Origin: Planctomycetota bacterium
GTDB taxonomy: Bacteria > Planctomycetota > GCA-002687715
Direction: 5' to 3'
NCBI GenBank assembly: GCA_009691765.1
Contig: SIAO01000006.1
Location: 62,001-126,000, forward strand
Length of the DNA stretch: 64,000 nt
Shown in pieces: positions 1-8,365 of the stretch. Every line of letters begins with the position of its first letter. Within the stretch, counting starts at the first letter, position 1. The notes beneath the pieces were generated by a model. The model was given only the letters and a program-made list of their open reading frames with translations. It ran no database searches and was not told the origin of the DNA. Both the position numbers and the translations under genes were made by a program.

Positions 1-1427
1 TGCAAGCGTTTCAGTGCGTGCCTTGGAAGCTGGAAGGGCGCGTGCTGCATGTGGCGCTTGCGAATCCGCTCAACACGCAAGTACTGACCGATATTGGTTT
101 CATGACCGGTCTCGAGGTGCGCGGTGCCTTGGCTTCCGACAAGGCCATCGCTGCGGCGTTGAAGCGTTTGCATCCCGTGGAGGAGAATCTCGACGATTTC
201 CTTGACGGGCTTGGCGCCGATGCCAGCAAAGGAATCGACGACCCTGTTTCTGCGGCGCGCTCTGCACCCGTGGTGCGTCTGCTGAATCACATTTTGGTGG
301 CCGCCATCCGCGATCGCTCCAGCGATATTCATTTCGAGCCGTTCGAAGAGGAGTTCCGTGTTCGTTATCGCATCGACGGCACCTTGTTCGAACTGCGTTC
401 GCCACCGCGGCATTTGGCAGTGGCGTTGCTGTCGCGCATTAAAGTGCTCGCCAACCTCGATATTGCTGAAGTGCGCGTCCCGCAAGATGGGCGCATCGAA
501 CTCATGGTGGCTGGGCGCAGTGTGGACATCCGCGTTTCGACATTGCCCACGATGTTCGGCGAGTCTTGTGTGTTGCGCATTCTCGACCGCAGTGTGGTGC
601 GCCTCGATCTTGCGAATCTCGGTTTGCGTGCGGACGACCTCGTGTTGCTCAAGGATCTCATTGATCGCCCTCACGGCATCGTGCTCGTGACGGGCCCAAC
701 GGGATCGGGCAAGACCACCACGCTTTATTCGGCGCTGAACGCAGTGAACGATGAGGGCATCAAGATCATCACCACGGAAGATCCCGTGGAATACGACCTT
801 GATGGCATTGTTCAGGTGCAAGTGAACGAGGAAATTGGAGTCACCTACGCGGCCTGTTTGCGCTCCATTTTGCGCCAAGACCCGGACAAGGTTTTGGTGG
901 GCGAGGTGCGCGACAAGGAGACGGCTCAGATCGCTGTGGAAGCGGCGCTGACTGGACACTTGGTGTTCACAACACTGCACACCAATGACGCACCGTCGGC
1001 AGTGACGCGACTCGTCGATATTGGGGTCGCGCCGTACCTCGTGGCGGCGACTTTGGAGGGCATTGTGGCTCAGCGACTCGTTCGTCGCATTTGCATGAAG
1101 TGCCGCGAATGGAACGTGCCGTCCGATGAAGTGCTTTACGAGCTTGGTCTCACGCGCGAGACCATGCAGGACCGAAAGTTTGCTTGCGGGCGTGGCTGCG
1201 CAGAGTGCAACGGCACGGGGTTCAAGGGGCGTATGGCGCTCTTTGAAATGCTCGTGGTGGATGACCAGCTCGCGCAAGCCATCGTCGAAGGTGTATCGCT
1301 CGGAAAGTTCCGCGACCTCGCTCGTGAGCGCGGCATGCGCACTTTGCGAGACAACGGGTTGCTCGCCATTTTCGATGGTCAAACAACACCGGAAGAGGTT
1401 GTGCGCGAGACACTGGCGACATTCTGA
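1..1427 (+). CDS. Type II secretion / type IV pilus assembly ATPase (GspE/PilB family), 5' partial
   Basis: Cytoplasmic hexameric ATPase that powers pseudopilus or pilus assembly. The gene is cut by the window edge: the frame is open back to base 3, so the first Met (base 18) is probably internal. Visible are the end of the N-terminal GspE/PilB domain, then the motor with Walker A GPTGSGKTTT (near 700), Walker B region GEVRDKETA (near 900) and the HTND box (near 980). A zinc-binding tetracysteine module is intact (CMKC near 1092, CGRGCAEC near 1182). The platform protein gene follows 70 bp downstream. Family assignment is secure. Whether it serves secretion or pili cannot be told, because no pseudopilin or secretin gene is in view. 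Confidence 0.93.
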   Translation, partial: QAFQCVPWKLEGRVLHVALANPLNTQVLTDIGFMTGLEVRGALASDKAIAAALKRLHPVEENLDDFLDGLGADASKGIDDPVSAARSAPVVRLLNHILVAAIRDRSSDIHFEPFEEEFRVRYRIDGTLFELRSPPRHLAVALLSRIKVLANLDIAEVRVPQDGRIELMVAGRSVDIRVSTLPTMFGESCVLRILDRSVVRLDLANLGLRADDLVLLKDLIDRPHGIVLVTGPTGSGKTTTLYSALNAVNDEGIKIITTEDPVEYDLDGIVQVQVNEEIGVTYAACLRSILRQDPDKVLVGEVRDKETAQIAVEAALTGHLVFTTLHTNDAPSAVTRLVDIGVAPYLVAATLEGIVAQRLVRRICMKCREWNVPSDEVLYELGLTRETMQDRKFACGRGCAECNGTGFKGRMALFEMLVVDDQLAQAIVEGVSLGKFRDLARERGMRTLRDNGLLAIFDGQTTPEEVVRETLATF

Positions 1428-1497
1428 GTGATTGACCCTGCCGAGGATGGCCCGCACAATGCTGCGGGAGCTCGCTCGGAAAGAGCTGAGGTAATGC

Positions 1498-2631
1498 ATG
1501 TCTGACAAGTTGAAAGCACGACGCGAACGATTGGCCGAGAAAGCGTCAGGGCCAGGAGCGGCAGAGCCAAGTGCACAAAGGCGATCTTTGGGCCATGTCG
1601 CGCGCAAAGCCAAAGTCTTGTTCACTTTGCAGTTTGCGACGCTGCAAGACGCCGGTCTGCCTGTGCTGCGCAGCTTGAAGGTCCTTGAGAACCAGATGGA
1701 ATCGGGCGCCATGAAGCGGGTTGTTGGTGAGATCTCCAGCGATGTCGAAGCAGGCAGCAGCCTTTCGGAAGCGATGGCGAAGCATCCTAGCGTGTTCGAC
1801 GACCTTTACGTGAACATGATTCGTGCCGGCGAAGCGTCGGGCGCGCTCACCATCATTTGCAATCGTCTCGCGGGGTTCATGGAGAAGGCAGAGGCTCTTC
1901 GTCGGCGCATCCGCGGAGCCATGGTTTATCCCATGATGGTGATGTTGATCGCCATTGCCATTGTCACGTTCATCATGCTTTTTGTGGTGCCGAAGTTCGA
2001 AGACGCATTCGCACAGTTGCGCGGCGAGTTGCCAGGGATGACTCGGTTTTTGATCGACACATCGCGCTGGCTGGTAGACCACTGGTATTTGCTACTTGCC
2101 TTGCCGCTGGCGGTGTGGAGCACCCTTGTGATGCTCGGGCGCAGCCCATCTGGTCGGCACTTTCTCGACCGCGTACGGCTGAAACTTCCGCTGGTTGGAG
2201 GCATCATTCAGCGTTCTCAAGTGGCCCGTTTTGCTCGCACGCTGGGCACGCTCAGCTCCAGCGGAGTGCCGCTGCTGCAAGCGCTCGAAATCACCGGTGA
2301 GGCGTCCGGCAACGTCGTAATGCGCGAAGCAGTAGACGCCGTGAAGGTCGCAGTCAAAGAGGGCGAACCTATTGCCCGCCCCATGGGGGAGTGCGGTTTC
2401 TTCGACGATATTGTCGTGAACATGGTGGATGTCGGTGAAGAAACCGGTGAACTCGACCGTATGCTCATGAAGATCGCAGACAACAACGACACGGAGGTGG
2501 ATGTGCGCGTCGCGGCCATGACCGCCGTGCTCGAGCCTCTGCTGATCGTCACGATGGCTGTGATCGTTGGGTTTATTGTGGTCTCGCTTTATCTGCCGCT
2601 GCTGAAGCTCCAGGAGCTCATCGGCAAGTAG
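1498..2631 (+). CDS. Type II secretion / type IV pilus inner-membrane platform protein (GspF/PilC family)
   Basis: Polytopic inner-membrane platform on which the GspE/PilB ATPase acts. The 377 residues match the usual family length. Two T2SSF domains are visible (about residues 40-165 and 240-360), each with the family pattern of a helical cytoplasmic domain (FATLQDAGLPVLRSL; FARTLGTLSSSGVPLLQAL) followed by hydrophobic segments near residues 150-170, 198-215 and 345-370. The order ATPase then platform is the classical one. The start ATG at 1498 follows a short purine-rich stretch. The histidine kinase gene starts 11 bp after the stop, so the three genes are probably co-transcribed. Confidence 0.93.
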   Translation: MSDKLKARRERLAEKASGPGAAEPSAQRRSLGHVARKAKVLFTLQFATLQDAGLPVLRSLKVLENQMESGAMKRVVGEISSDVEAGSSLSEAMAKHPSVFDDLYVNMIRAGEASGALTIICNRLAGFMEKAEALRRRIRGAMVYPMMVMLIAIAIVTFIMLFVVPKFEDAFAQLRGELPGMTRFLIDTSRWLVDHWYLLLALPLAVWSTLVMLGRSPSGRHFLDRVRLKLPLVGGIIQRSQVARFARTLGTLSSSGVPLLQALEITGEASGNVVMREAVDAVKVAVKEGEPIARPMGECGFFDDIVVNMVDVGEETGELDRMLMKIADNNDTEVDVRVAAMTAVLEPLLIVTMAVIVGFIVVSLYLPLLKLQELIGK

Positions 2632-2642
2632 GAGGATGACTC

Positions 2643-4151
2643 TTGTCACTGCGGCGCAAGGCGCTGCTGATCTTCTTGGTCACGAGCCTCGTATCTGCTG
2701 CGGGGCTGCTGCTGTATGTAGAACAGGAAGGGCGGAGGTCTTCGGAGCGCGAACGGTCTGCACGCGCGTCTGACATTCTTGCCGGAGCGTTGGCCGAGAC
2801 AGTTGCGCGCGATCTTGATGGTGTGTTTCAGCGCAATCTCCAACCGATGGCCACGTTGTTGGCCATGCGAGCTCTGCCGTTCTTTGACGAAGCCATCTTT
2901 CGCAAGCTGGCTGACAAGGTGGTGCTGGTGCGTTGTGAAAACGGCGCGCAGCCATGGACTATTTACAACCTTCGTCGGCGCTACGTGTTCGACGCAGATC
3001 TGGATCGCAGTCATGCCATCCGCATGGTGCAGGAATCGCTAGCCAAAGGAGCGTCCGTTCATGATGGCGCTGACTTTGCTGGGCCCATCAAGTGCGCTGG
3101 TGTGGATTGGGGTGGTTTTTTCGTGCGCATGGCACCCGCCATCGGTAGCAGCTTGGCACCGTCATTCGCGGTGAAGACCGTGGCTTTTGTCCTACTGCCG
3201 GCATTTGGGCTGCTCTTTCTCGCCTTGTGGACATTTCTTTCACGCCGAGTGTTGCGCCCCTTGGAGGAGTTGGATGCTGTGGTGTGTTCCGCAGGCGCTG
3301 GTGACTCCTCGCGCCGTGCCACCGTGCGCGGTTCAGCCGATGATGAGATGGCCCGCCTGTCGGGCAATTTCAACCGCATGCTCGATCAGCTTCACGTCTA
3401 CCGCCACGAACTTGAGGCACGTGTGGTGCAGAAGACCAAAGAACTCGAAGCCAGAAATCGCGAACTTCTCTTGGGTCAGCGGCTCGCAGCCACGGGAACG
3501 CTCGCAGCGGGTATCGCGCATGAGATCAACAATCCTCTTGGCGGTGTGCTGAATGCTGCTGTGCGTTTGAAGCGTCCAGACATTACTCCGCAGCAGCGCG
3601 CACAGTATTTGGCGCTCATCGAAGATGGGGTCACGCGCATTGGCGACATCGTGCGCAAAGTGCTGGAGGTTTCACCACGCCAGACTACGCCAGTGGCCGT
3701 GGACTTACGTATCGCCGCGCAGCGCACTCTTGATTTCGTGCGCCACCGTGCCGACCACTGTCGGGTTGAGCTGACGCTCAACGCTCAATCGGATGAGCAC
3801 CTGCTTGTGTTGGGTGAAGCCAACGAAATCGGCCAAGTGCTGTTGAATCTCGCCATTAACGCGGTGGATGCTTGTGTGCCGGGCGGGCATGTAGGCATGA
3901 GTGTGCGCTCAGAGGGGGCTCATGTTGTGCTTGAAGTCAGCGATGATGGAGCCGGTATGGCGCCTGAAGTCGCAGCACGCGCCTTCGACTTGTTCTTCAC
4001 AACGAAACCGGCGGGTGAAGGCACCGGGTTGGGCCTCGCCATGGTTCACAGTGTTGTGACGGCTCTCGGTGGTACGGTGGAACTGCACACGGAGGCACAG
4101 AAGGGAACACGTGTGTTGTTGCGTTTGCCGCGCCTCGTGGGCCGGAGCTGA
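2643..4151 (+). CDS. Membrane sensor histidine kinase (NtrB/HAMP type), orphan
   Basis: Dimeric membrane kinase for an unknown signal. A TTG start at 2643 is chosen because a perfect GGAGG (2631-2635) lies 7 bp upstream. Order: N-terminal membrane helix (residues about 7-25), a periplasmic domain of about 150 residues, a second helix (about 180-200), HAMP linker, short coiled coil, HisKA with the phospho-acceptor in GIAHEINNPLGG (near base 3515), and an HATPase_c domain with N box (NLAINAVDA), G1 (DDGAG) and G2 (GEGTGLGLAM). No response regulator gene lies beside it, so its partner is elsewhere. Position after the platform gene suggests, but does not prove, control of pili or secretion. Confidence 0.92.
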   Translation: MSLRRKALLIFLVTSLVSAAGLLLYVEQEGRRSSERERSARASDILAGALAETVARDLDGVFQRNLQPMATLLAMRALPFFDEAIFRKLADKVVLVRCENGAQPWTIYNLRRRYVFDADLDRSHAIRMVQESLAKGASVHDGADFAGPIKCAGVDWGGFFVRMAPAIGSSLAPSFAVKTVAFVLLPAFGLLFLALWTFLSRRVLRPLEELDAVVCSAGAGDSSRRATVRGSADDEMARLSGNFNRMLDQLHVYRHELEARVVQKTKELEARNRELLLGQRLAATGTLAAGIAHEINNPLGGVLNAAVRLKRPDITPQQRAQYLALIEDGVTRIGDIVRKVLEVSPRQTTPVAVDLRIAAQRTLDFVRHRADHCRVELTLNAQSDEHLLVLGEANEIGQVLLNLAINAVDACVPGGHVGMSVRSEGAHVVLEVSDDGAGMAPEVAARAFDLFFTTKPAGEGTGLGLAMVHSVVTALGGTVELHTEAQKGTRVLLRLPRLVGRS

Positions 4152-4171
4152 GTTAGAGCACTTCACTTGCC

Positions 4172-5413
4172 ATGCTGCCACTGCTCATTGCCATGCTGCT
4201 GCTGCTGTGCAGCAGCGCCTTGTTTTCTGCAGCCGAGACAGCCATCTTCTCGCTGGCGGACAAAGACGTTGATCGTCTCCCTTCGGCCGGTTCACGCGCT
4301 CTCATCCGGCGCTTGGTTGCGCGCAGGACCGGTGTGCTTATCAGTCTCTTGCTTGGCAATCTCATTGCGAATTTCGGCTTTTTTGCGCTTGGCAATGTGC
4401 TGGCTGAACAACTCCGCTCTGACATGTTGCCGCTTTGGGCGGATGCGGTTGCGCCCGCAGCGGTAGCGCTTGTCATTCTCTGCGGAGAAGTGACACCGAA
4501 GCTCGTGGCAGTGCGCAACCCGGCGCCCATTGCTGCGCTCGTGGCGTTTCCCGTCACCTGCGTAGATGTGGCGTTGCTCCCGATACGCAGTGTCTTGGCG
4601 TTCGTTTCTACCGCACTGTTGCGCTTCATCACCGGCCCTCGGCGCGCTGAAGGCCGCTTGGCCACCGTGGAGTTGGATGAGCTCTTGCGGCTGAGTGCGC
4701 AGGCCGGTCACATTGCCGCCGATGAGCGCGAACAGTTGCAAACCGTGTTGCTGCTCTCGCGCGTTACGGTGCGCGAGATCATGGTTCCTCGTGTGCAACT
4801 GATCGCCTTTGACTTGCGTCTCGAACGGCGCGAGTTTTTTGCGCTGGCAGCCTCTTGCCAGCACAACAAGATCCCTGTGCATCGCGGCGACTTGGATGGC
4901 ATCGACGGTTGGCTGGATGCCAAGGAAGTCGGAGCTCATCCTGAAGCCGCGCTAGATTCCTTGGTGCATCCGCTTGGAATTGTGCCCGAGGGGGCGCGTG
5001 TTGCAGCGCTCTTGCCATTGCTCATCGACGAGCGACGGCGCATGTTGTTGGTGGTGGATGAATACGGTGGAACGGCCGGTTTGGTGACTCACGCGGATCT
5101 TGAGCACGCGGTTCTCGGAGACATGCAAGACGAAGGTGATAGCGACCGAGCGCTGATCACGCATATAGGTGTAGGCGAATGGAGCGTTGACGGAGTTCTC
5201 GGTCTGAATTTCTTGCATGTGCTGACGGGCCGTCGTGGCGAGGAAGGCCAGCAGGCGGCGAGTGTCGGCGGGGTCGTGATGGCGCTCCTCGATCGCATCC
5301 CTCTGAGCGGCGATCGTGTGCGCTATGTAGGGTTGGATCTCGAGGTGACAGAAATGCGCCGCTTCCGTCCGGTGCGCGTGCACGTGCGCCTGCTGAGTGA
5401 GGGTGCTTCATGA
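4172..5413 (+). CDS. CNNM/CorC-family transmembrane protein with CBS pair and CorC_HlyC domain
   Basis: Member of the CNNM/HlyC-CorC family, membrane proteins linked to magnesium or cobalt efflux. The 413 residues begin with a DUF21/CNNM membrane domain of about four hydrophobic segments (to about residue 150; the small-residue helix LISLLLGNLIANFGFF is typical). A CBS pair follows (about 195-320; VREIMVPRVQLIAFD and LLVVDEYGGTAGLVT are characteristic), then a C-terminal CorC_HlyC domain (about 330-410). The next gene is a shorter paralogue whose ATG overlaps this stop by four bases, so the two are translationally coupled and may form a heteromer. The transported ion cannot be read from the sequence. 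Confidence 0.88.
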   Translation: MLPLLIAMLLLLCSSALFSAAETAIFSLADKDVDRLPSAGSRALIRRLVARRTGVLISLLLGNLIANFGFFALGNVLAEQLRSDMLPLWADAVAPAAVALVILCGEVTPKLVAVRNPAPIAALVAFPVTCVDVALLPIRSVLAFVSTALLRFITGPRRAEGRLATVELDELLRLSAQAGHIAADEREQLQTVLLLSRVTVREIMVPRVQLIAFDLRLERREFFALAASCQHNKIPVHRGDLDGIDGWLDAKEVGAHPEAALDSLVHPLGIVPEGARVAALLPLLIDERRRMLLVVDEYGGTAGLVTHADLEHAVLGDMQDEGDSDRALITHIGVGEWSVDGVLGLNFLHVLTGRRGEEGQQAASVGGVVMALLDRIPLSGDRVRYVGLDLEVTEMRRFRPVRVHVRLLSEGAS

Positions 5414-6375
5414 TCGCAGCCCTCTTGATCTTCATGACAGCCCTACTGCTCTGCGCTTTTTACGCAGGGTTCGAAACAGGGCTCTACTCCATGGAGCAGG
5501 TACGCCTGCGCGTGCTGGCGGCCGGAGGAGATCGTCGAGCACGTCGCCTCCTGCATTGGTTCGGCCGGAAGGGCCGCGCGGTGGTGTTGATGCTCCTCGG
5601 CAACAACGTCGCACACTGGTTTGTGTCCTTTGCTGGAAGCATGTTGGTGGCTGTGGCTTTCCCGGCGCTAGATAGCGTCGATCGCGAATTGTGGAACTTG
5701 TGCTGCGTTGTGCCGGTGGTGTTTGTCTTGGGCGAGGTGGTCCCCAAGACGCTTTTTATGCGGCATCCGGCGAAGCTCATGCCTCTGTGCCTACCCTTGG
5801 TCGAAGTCAGCAGAGTTGTGCTGTGGATTCCCGCGGTGATCCTCGGTGGACTGCTGCGTCGACTCTTCCGAGGAGAATCGCAATTGACCGGCTTGCTTGG
5901 GCGAGAAGAGGTTGCCACAGCCTTGGCCGAGGCGCAGGCGTCAGGTCAAGTGAGTGATTCCCAGAAGGCCCTCGCGGACAGGGTCCTTGCTCTCCGGCGC
6001 CAACACGTGGATGCGATCATGGTGCCCATTGCACAGGCGAGTTGGGTGGATGTGGCAGCGGACGCAGCTACTGTGCGCGCAATGGCCTCTGCGTCAGGCC
6101 ACACCCGGCTTTTGGTACGCGCCGGAGCCGCCGGAGCGGTCCTTGGCTATGTTTCGGTGCACGATGTCTCTGACACGGCGAAGCTCGGGGCTGGCGAGAA
6201 GCGGCGAGCGATCCCCGAGCTGGCAGTCGGCACGAACTCGGTGGCTGCGCTCGATGAACTTCGCCGCAGGCGTTGCCCGCTTGGGTTGGTCATGAACCGT
6301 GGCCGGCCCGTCGGGGTGATCTCTACGGCCGATATTGTGGACGTCCTTTTCCGCTCGGCACCGCTCGAGCGCTGA
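5410..6375 (+). CDS. CNNM-family transmembrane protein with CBS region, lacking the CorC domain
   Basis: Paralogue of the preceding gene (321 versus 413 residues). It has the DUF21/CNNM membrane domain (residues about 1-150; LLGNNVAHWFVSFAGSML replaces the usual small-residue helix) and a CBS-type region (ALRRQHVDAIMVPIAQASWVD to VMNRGRPVGVISTADIVDVLF). It stops before any CorC_HlyC domain. The overlapping ATGA with the upstream gene indicates coupled translation. A full-length copy followed by a truncated copy is a common bacterial arrangement. The pair could form a mixed complex in which only one subunit carries the C-terminal domain (inference). Confidence 0.85.
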   Translation: MIAALLIFMTALLLCAFYAGFETGLYSMEQVRLRVLAAGGDRRARRLLHWFGRKGRAVVLMLLGNNVAHWFVSFAGSMLVAVAFPALDSVDRELWNLCCVVPVVFVLGEVVPKTLFMRHPAKLMPLCLPLVEVSRVVLWIPAVILGGLLRRLFRGESQLTGLLGREEVATALAEAQASGQVSDSQKALADRVLALRRQHVDAIMVPIAQASWVDVAADAATVRAMASASGHTRLLVRAGAAGAVLGYVSVHDVSDTAKLGAGEKRRAIPELAVGTNSVAALDELRRRRCPLGLVMNRGRPVGVISTADIVDVLFRSAPLER

Positions 6376-6482
6376 CGCAGTGAAGTGCTGATTCCCGGCC
6401 TGTTTTTGAACTCCAGAGCCGGTTGGCAGAAAAGTGGCGTGCGGCTATGCTGCTCGCGCCTTCACCAAGGCGCCTCTATTCG

Positions 6483-6887
6483 ATGAACCAAGCCAAACCC
6501 GCAATTGTGTTGTGCTGTGTTTTTGCAGCTCTGTCCGTATGGCTTCTGGCTACGCGGCCTGCAGTCGCTGTGACCGATTCCGATGGTAACCGTGAGCTTG
6601 TGGTGGTCACCGGTGGCTATGCCAATGGCATGGAAGTGCTCTATGTGATGGATGCCCGCACGAAGCACCTCGCGGTCTACCGTGTGGATAACGGCCGAAG
6701 CCTCAAACTGGTTGCGGCGCGCGATTGCACCTTCGACATGTTGCTTGAGAGCTATGGCGATGGCACAGAATCAGAGTTCATGCCTGCAGTGCTTCGCAAG
6801 CACTGGGCCAAGTACAATGCCGAAGCTTCTGGGGGCTCGGCCCCCACGGAGCTTGGAAAAGAAAAACCGCCAGAAGGCGGACGCTGA
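6483..6887 (+). CDS. Secreted or membrane-anchored protein of unknown function
   Basis: 134 residues if started at the ATG at 6483. Longer in-frame starts exist at 6423 (TTG) and 6447 (ATG), but only the 6483 start puts a hydrophobic signal segment (AIVLCCVFAALSVWLLA) at the N-terminus. The mature part has a short beta-rich core (ELVVVTGGYANGMEVLYVMD, then LAVYRVDN and LKLVAARDC) and a charged, Gly/Pro-rich tail. I recognise no named family. The pattern of a value displayed, then compared, resembles small proteins found beside HTH-anchor proteins in planctomycetes (memory-based, weak). The tethered HTH gene follows 61 bp downstream. Confidence 0.7.
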   Translation: MNQAKPAIVLCCVFAALSVWLLATRPAVAVTDSDGNRELVVVTGGYANGMEVLYVMDARTKHLAVYRVDNGRSLKLVAARDCTFDMLLESYGDGTESEFMPAVLRKHWAKYNAEASGGSAPTELGKEKPPEGGR

Positions 6888-6948
6888 AGAAACTTGCAAC
6901 TGGAATCCGCCTGCATGATATGCGGCGGCATGGAACAGGAGAACGATC

Positions 6949-7575
6949 GTGGCCGACGAGTACCTGAATTTCGAAAGCGCTTTGAAGGAACTGAAGCTCT
7001 CTGAGGAGCAGCTGAAGCGATTGGTTTCGGAGGGCGAAATCCGCGCCATCCGTGGCGACAACAACTCAATGAAGTTCCGCCGCGAAGAAATCGACAAGAT
7101 CAAGACCACGGGCAAGGGCGCTGAGACACTGACAGACGACTTGCTCTTCGATGAAGGCAAAGATCTCGACATGGCTGATGAAGGCATGGCCACTGCGCAG
7201 ATTGGTGCTGACACCACACAAGTCGGTGGCGGCGGCAAGACCGCTGTGCCCAGCAAGACCGATGCGAAAGCAGCAGCGAAGCCTGCTCCTGCGAGCCCTG
7301 TGCGCAGCACGCGGGCAAGTGGCCGCAGTACTGCGGCTCCTGCGGCAGCACCAGCGGTGACCTCTGCAGCTCGACGCAGCACCGTGCGCGCCGGTGGTGG
7401 CGCTCCAGTAGCTGACGATGGCTCTGGCGCTGGCGCCGGTATGGTGGCCGCTCTCGCCGTCGCATCGCTGGTGTGCCTTTTCGCTGCCATGGTTTGGTGG
7501 GATACCGCCAACGACCATGCGAGTGGCGCGACGAAGGGCATTTCGACTTGGGCTTTCGAGACCTTCGGTAAATAG
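6949..7575 (+). CDS. Helix-turn-helix protein with C-terminal membrane anchor
   Basis: 208 residues from a GTG at 6949 preceded by an AGGAG-type ribosome site. The first about 55 residues look like a MerR/excisionase-type DNA-binding domain (LNFESALKELKLSEEQLKRL, then a wing ending in KFRREEIDKIK). An acidic segment follows, then a low-complexity Ala/Pro/Ser/Thr linker (about residues 95-150), and a single hydrophobic helix near 162-182 (MVAALAVASLVCLFAAMVWW). Such a protein could act as a membrane-tethered regulator or, if the HTH no longer binds DNA, as a peptide-binding adaptor. The OmpA lipoprotein gene lies about 100 bp downstream. No target is evident. Confidence 0.75.
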   Translation: MADEYLNFESALKELKLSEEQLKRLVSEGEIRAIRGDNNSMKFRREEIDKIKTTGKGAETLTDDLLFDEGKDLDMADEGMATAQIGADTTQVGGGGKTAVPSKTDAKAAAKPAPASPVRSTRASGRSTAAPAAAPAVTSAARRSTVRAGGGAPVADDGSGAGAGMVAALAVASLVCLFAAMVWWDTANDHASGATKGISTWAFETFGK

Positions 7576-7672
7576 AACTGATTCTCTGCTCACTTCGACT
7601 CTTGCGGGCGTGACGGTGGGCGCCGTCAGTCCGCGCGAGGGCGAGGGCAGGGTGTGCTCGGGAGGGATGACG

Positions 7673-8365
7673 ATGCGTTCTGCAGTTTTGGGGCTATCTG
7701 TTGCGCTGCTGTTCGGAGCGTGTGCTTCGCAGAGCGTTGATGACGCCAAGAAGGAAATTGGCAACCAAGATCAAGTGATCAGGGGTCTGACGCTGCGCAA
7801 TGAAGACCTCATGACGCAGAACAAGTTGCTCGACACTGAACTTGCAGCCAGCCGGGCAGAGAATGGGCGCCTCAAGGGCGAACGCTCTGCAAGCGACATG
7901 ATGGGCGATGTAGCAGAAATGCTACGCAAGCTCGAAGCCGAACTCGGCCAACAAGGCGATGTCCACTTCAAGGCGCGTGGTGATGGCATCGCCGTCGAGG
8001 TCGCGGAAACGCTACTTTTCGACAGCGGCAAGGCCACACTCAAGAAGTCCGGTGTGAAGCTCATGAAGGAGTTGGGAGTGAAGCTCGGCGCGATGACGGG
8101 TGATATTCGCGTCGAAGGTCACACGGACAATCAGCCGGTACGCCTGAACACCAAGGAATTCCCGCTCGGCAATCTGCAGCTCTCAGGAGCGCGCAGCCTT
8201 GCTGTGGCCGATGTGCTCATCAAGGAATGTGGCTTCGAAGCGAAGCGCGTTTCTTTCGCCGGCTACGGCGAAGTGCGCCCGGTTGCCGACAACGGTTCTG
8301 ATTCGGGACGTTCCCGCAATCGTCGTGTCGAGATCGTGGTGCTCAAACCTCAGGCCATGAAGTGA
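7673..8365 (+). CDS. OmpA-family peptidoglycan-binding lipoprotein
   Basis: Outer-membrane-anchored lipoprotein that tethers the membrane to peptidoglycan. The ATG at 7673 is chosen because GGAGGG (7661-7666) lies 6 bp upstream; the ATG at 7667 is too close to it. The signal peptide ends in a lipobox FGAC (Cys about residue 16). Next comes a coiled-coil stretch (about 20-75), then an OmpA C-terminal domain: LLFDSGKATLKKSG, the diagnostic VEGHTDNQPV and LSGARSLAVADVL, and GYGEVRP...SRNRRVEIVV near the end. The stop overlaps the next start by one base (TGATG at 8363-8367). It resembles Pal or the OmpA-like MotB family, but it has no membrane helix. Confidence 0.9.
   Translation: MRSAVLGLSVALLFGACASQSVDDAKKEIGNQDQVIRGLTLRNEDLMTQNKLLDTELAASRAENGRLKGERSASDMMGDVAEMLRKLEAELGQQGDVHFKARGDGIAVEVAETLLFDSGKATLKKSGVKLMKELGVKLGAMTGDIRVEGHTDNQPVRLNTKEFPLGNLQLSGARSLAVADVLIKECGFEAKRVSFAGYGEVRPVADNGSDSGRSRNRRVEIVVLKPQAMK

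Noticed and set aside
6387-6446. CCGGC...GCCGG inverted repeat after the second CNNM gene, as a terminator
   Set aside because: The stem is only five bp with a 19-base loop, and no T run follows.
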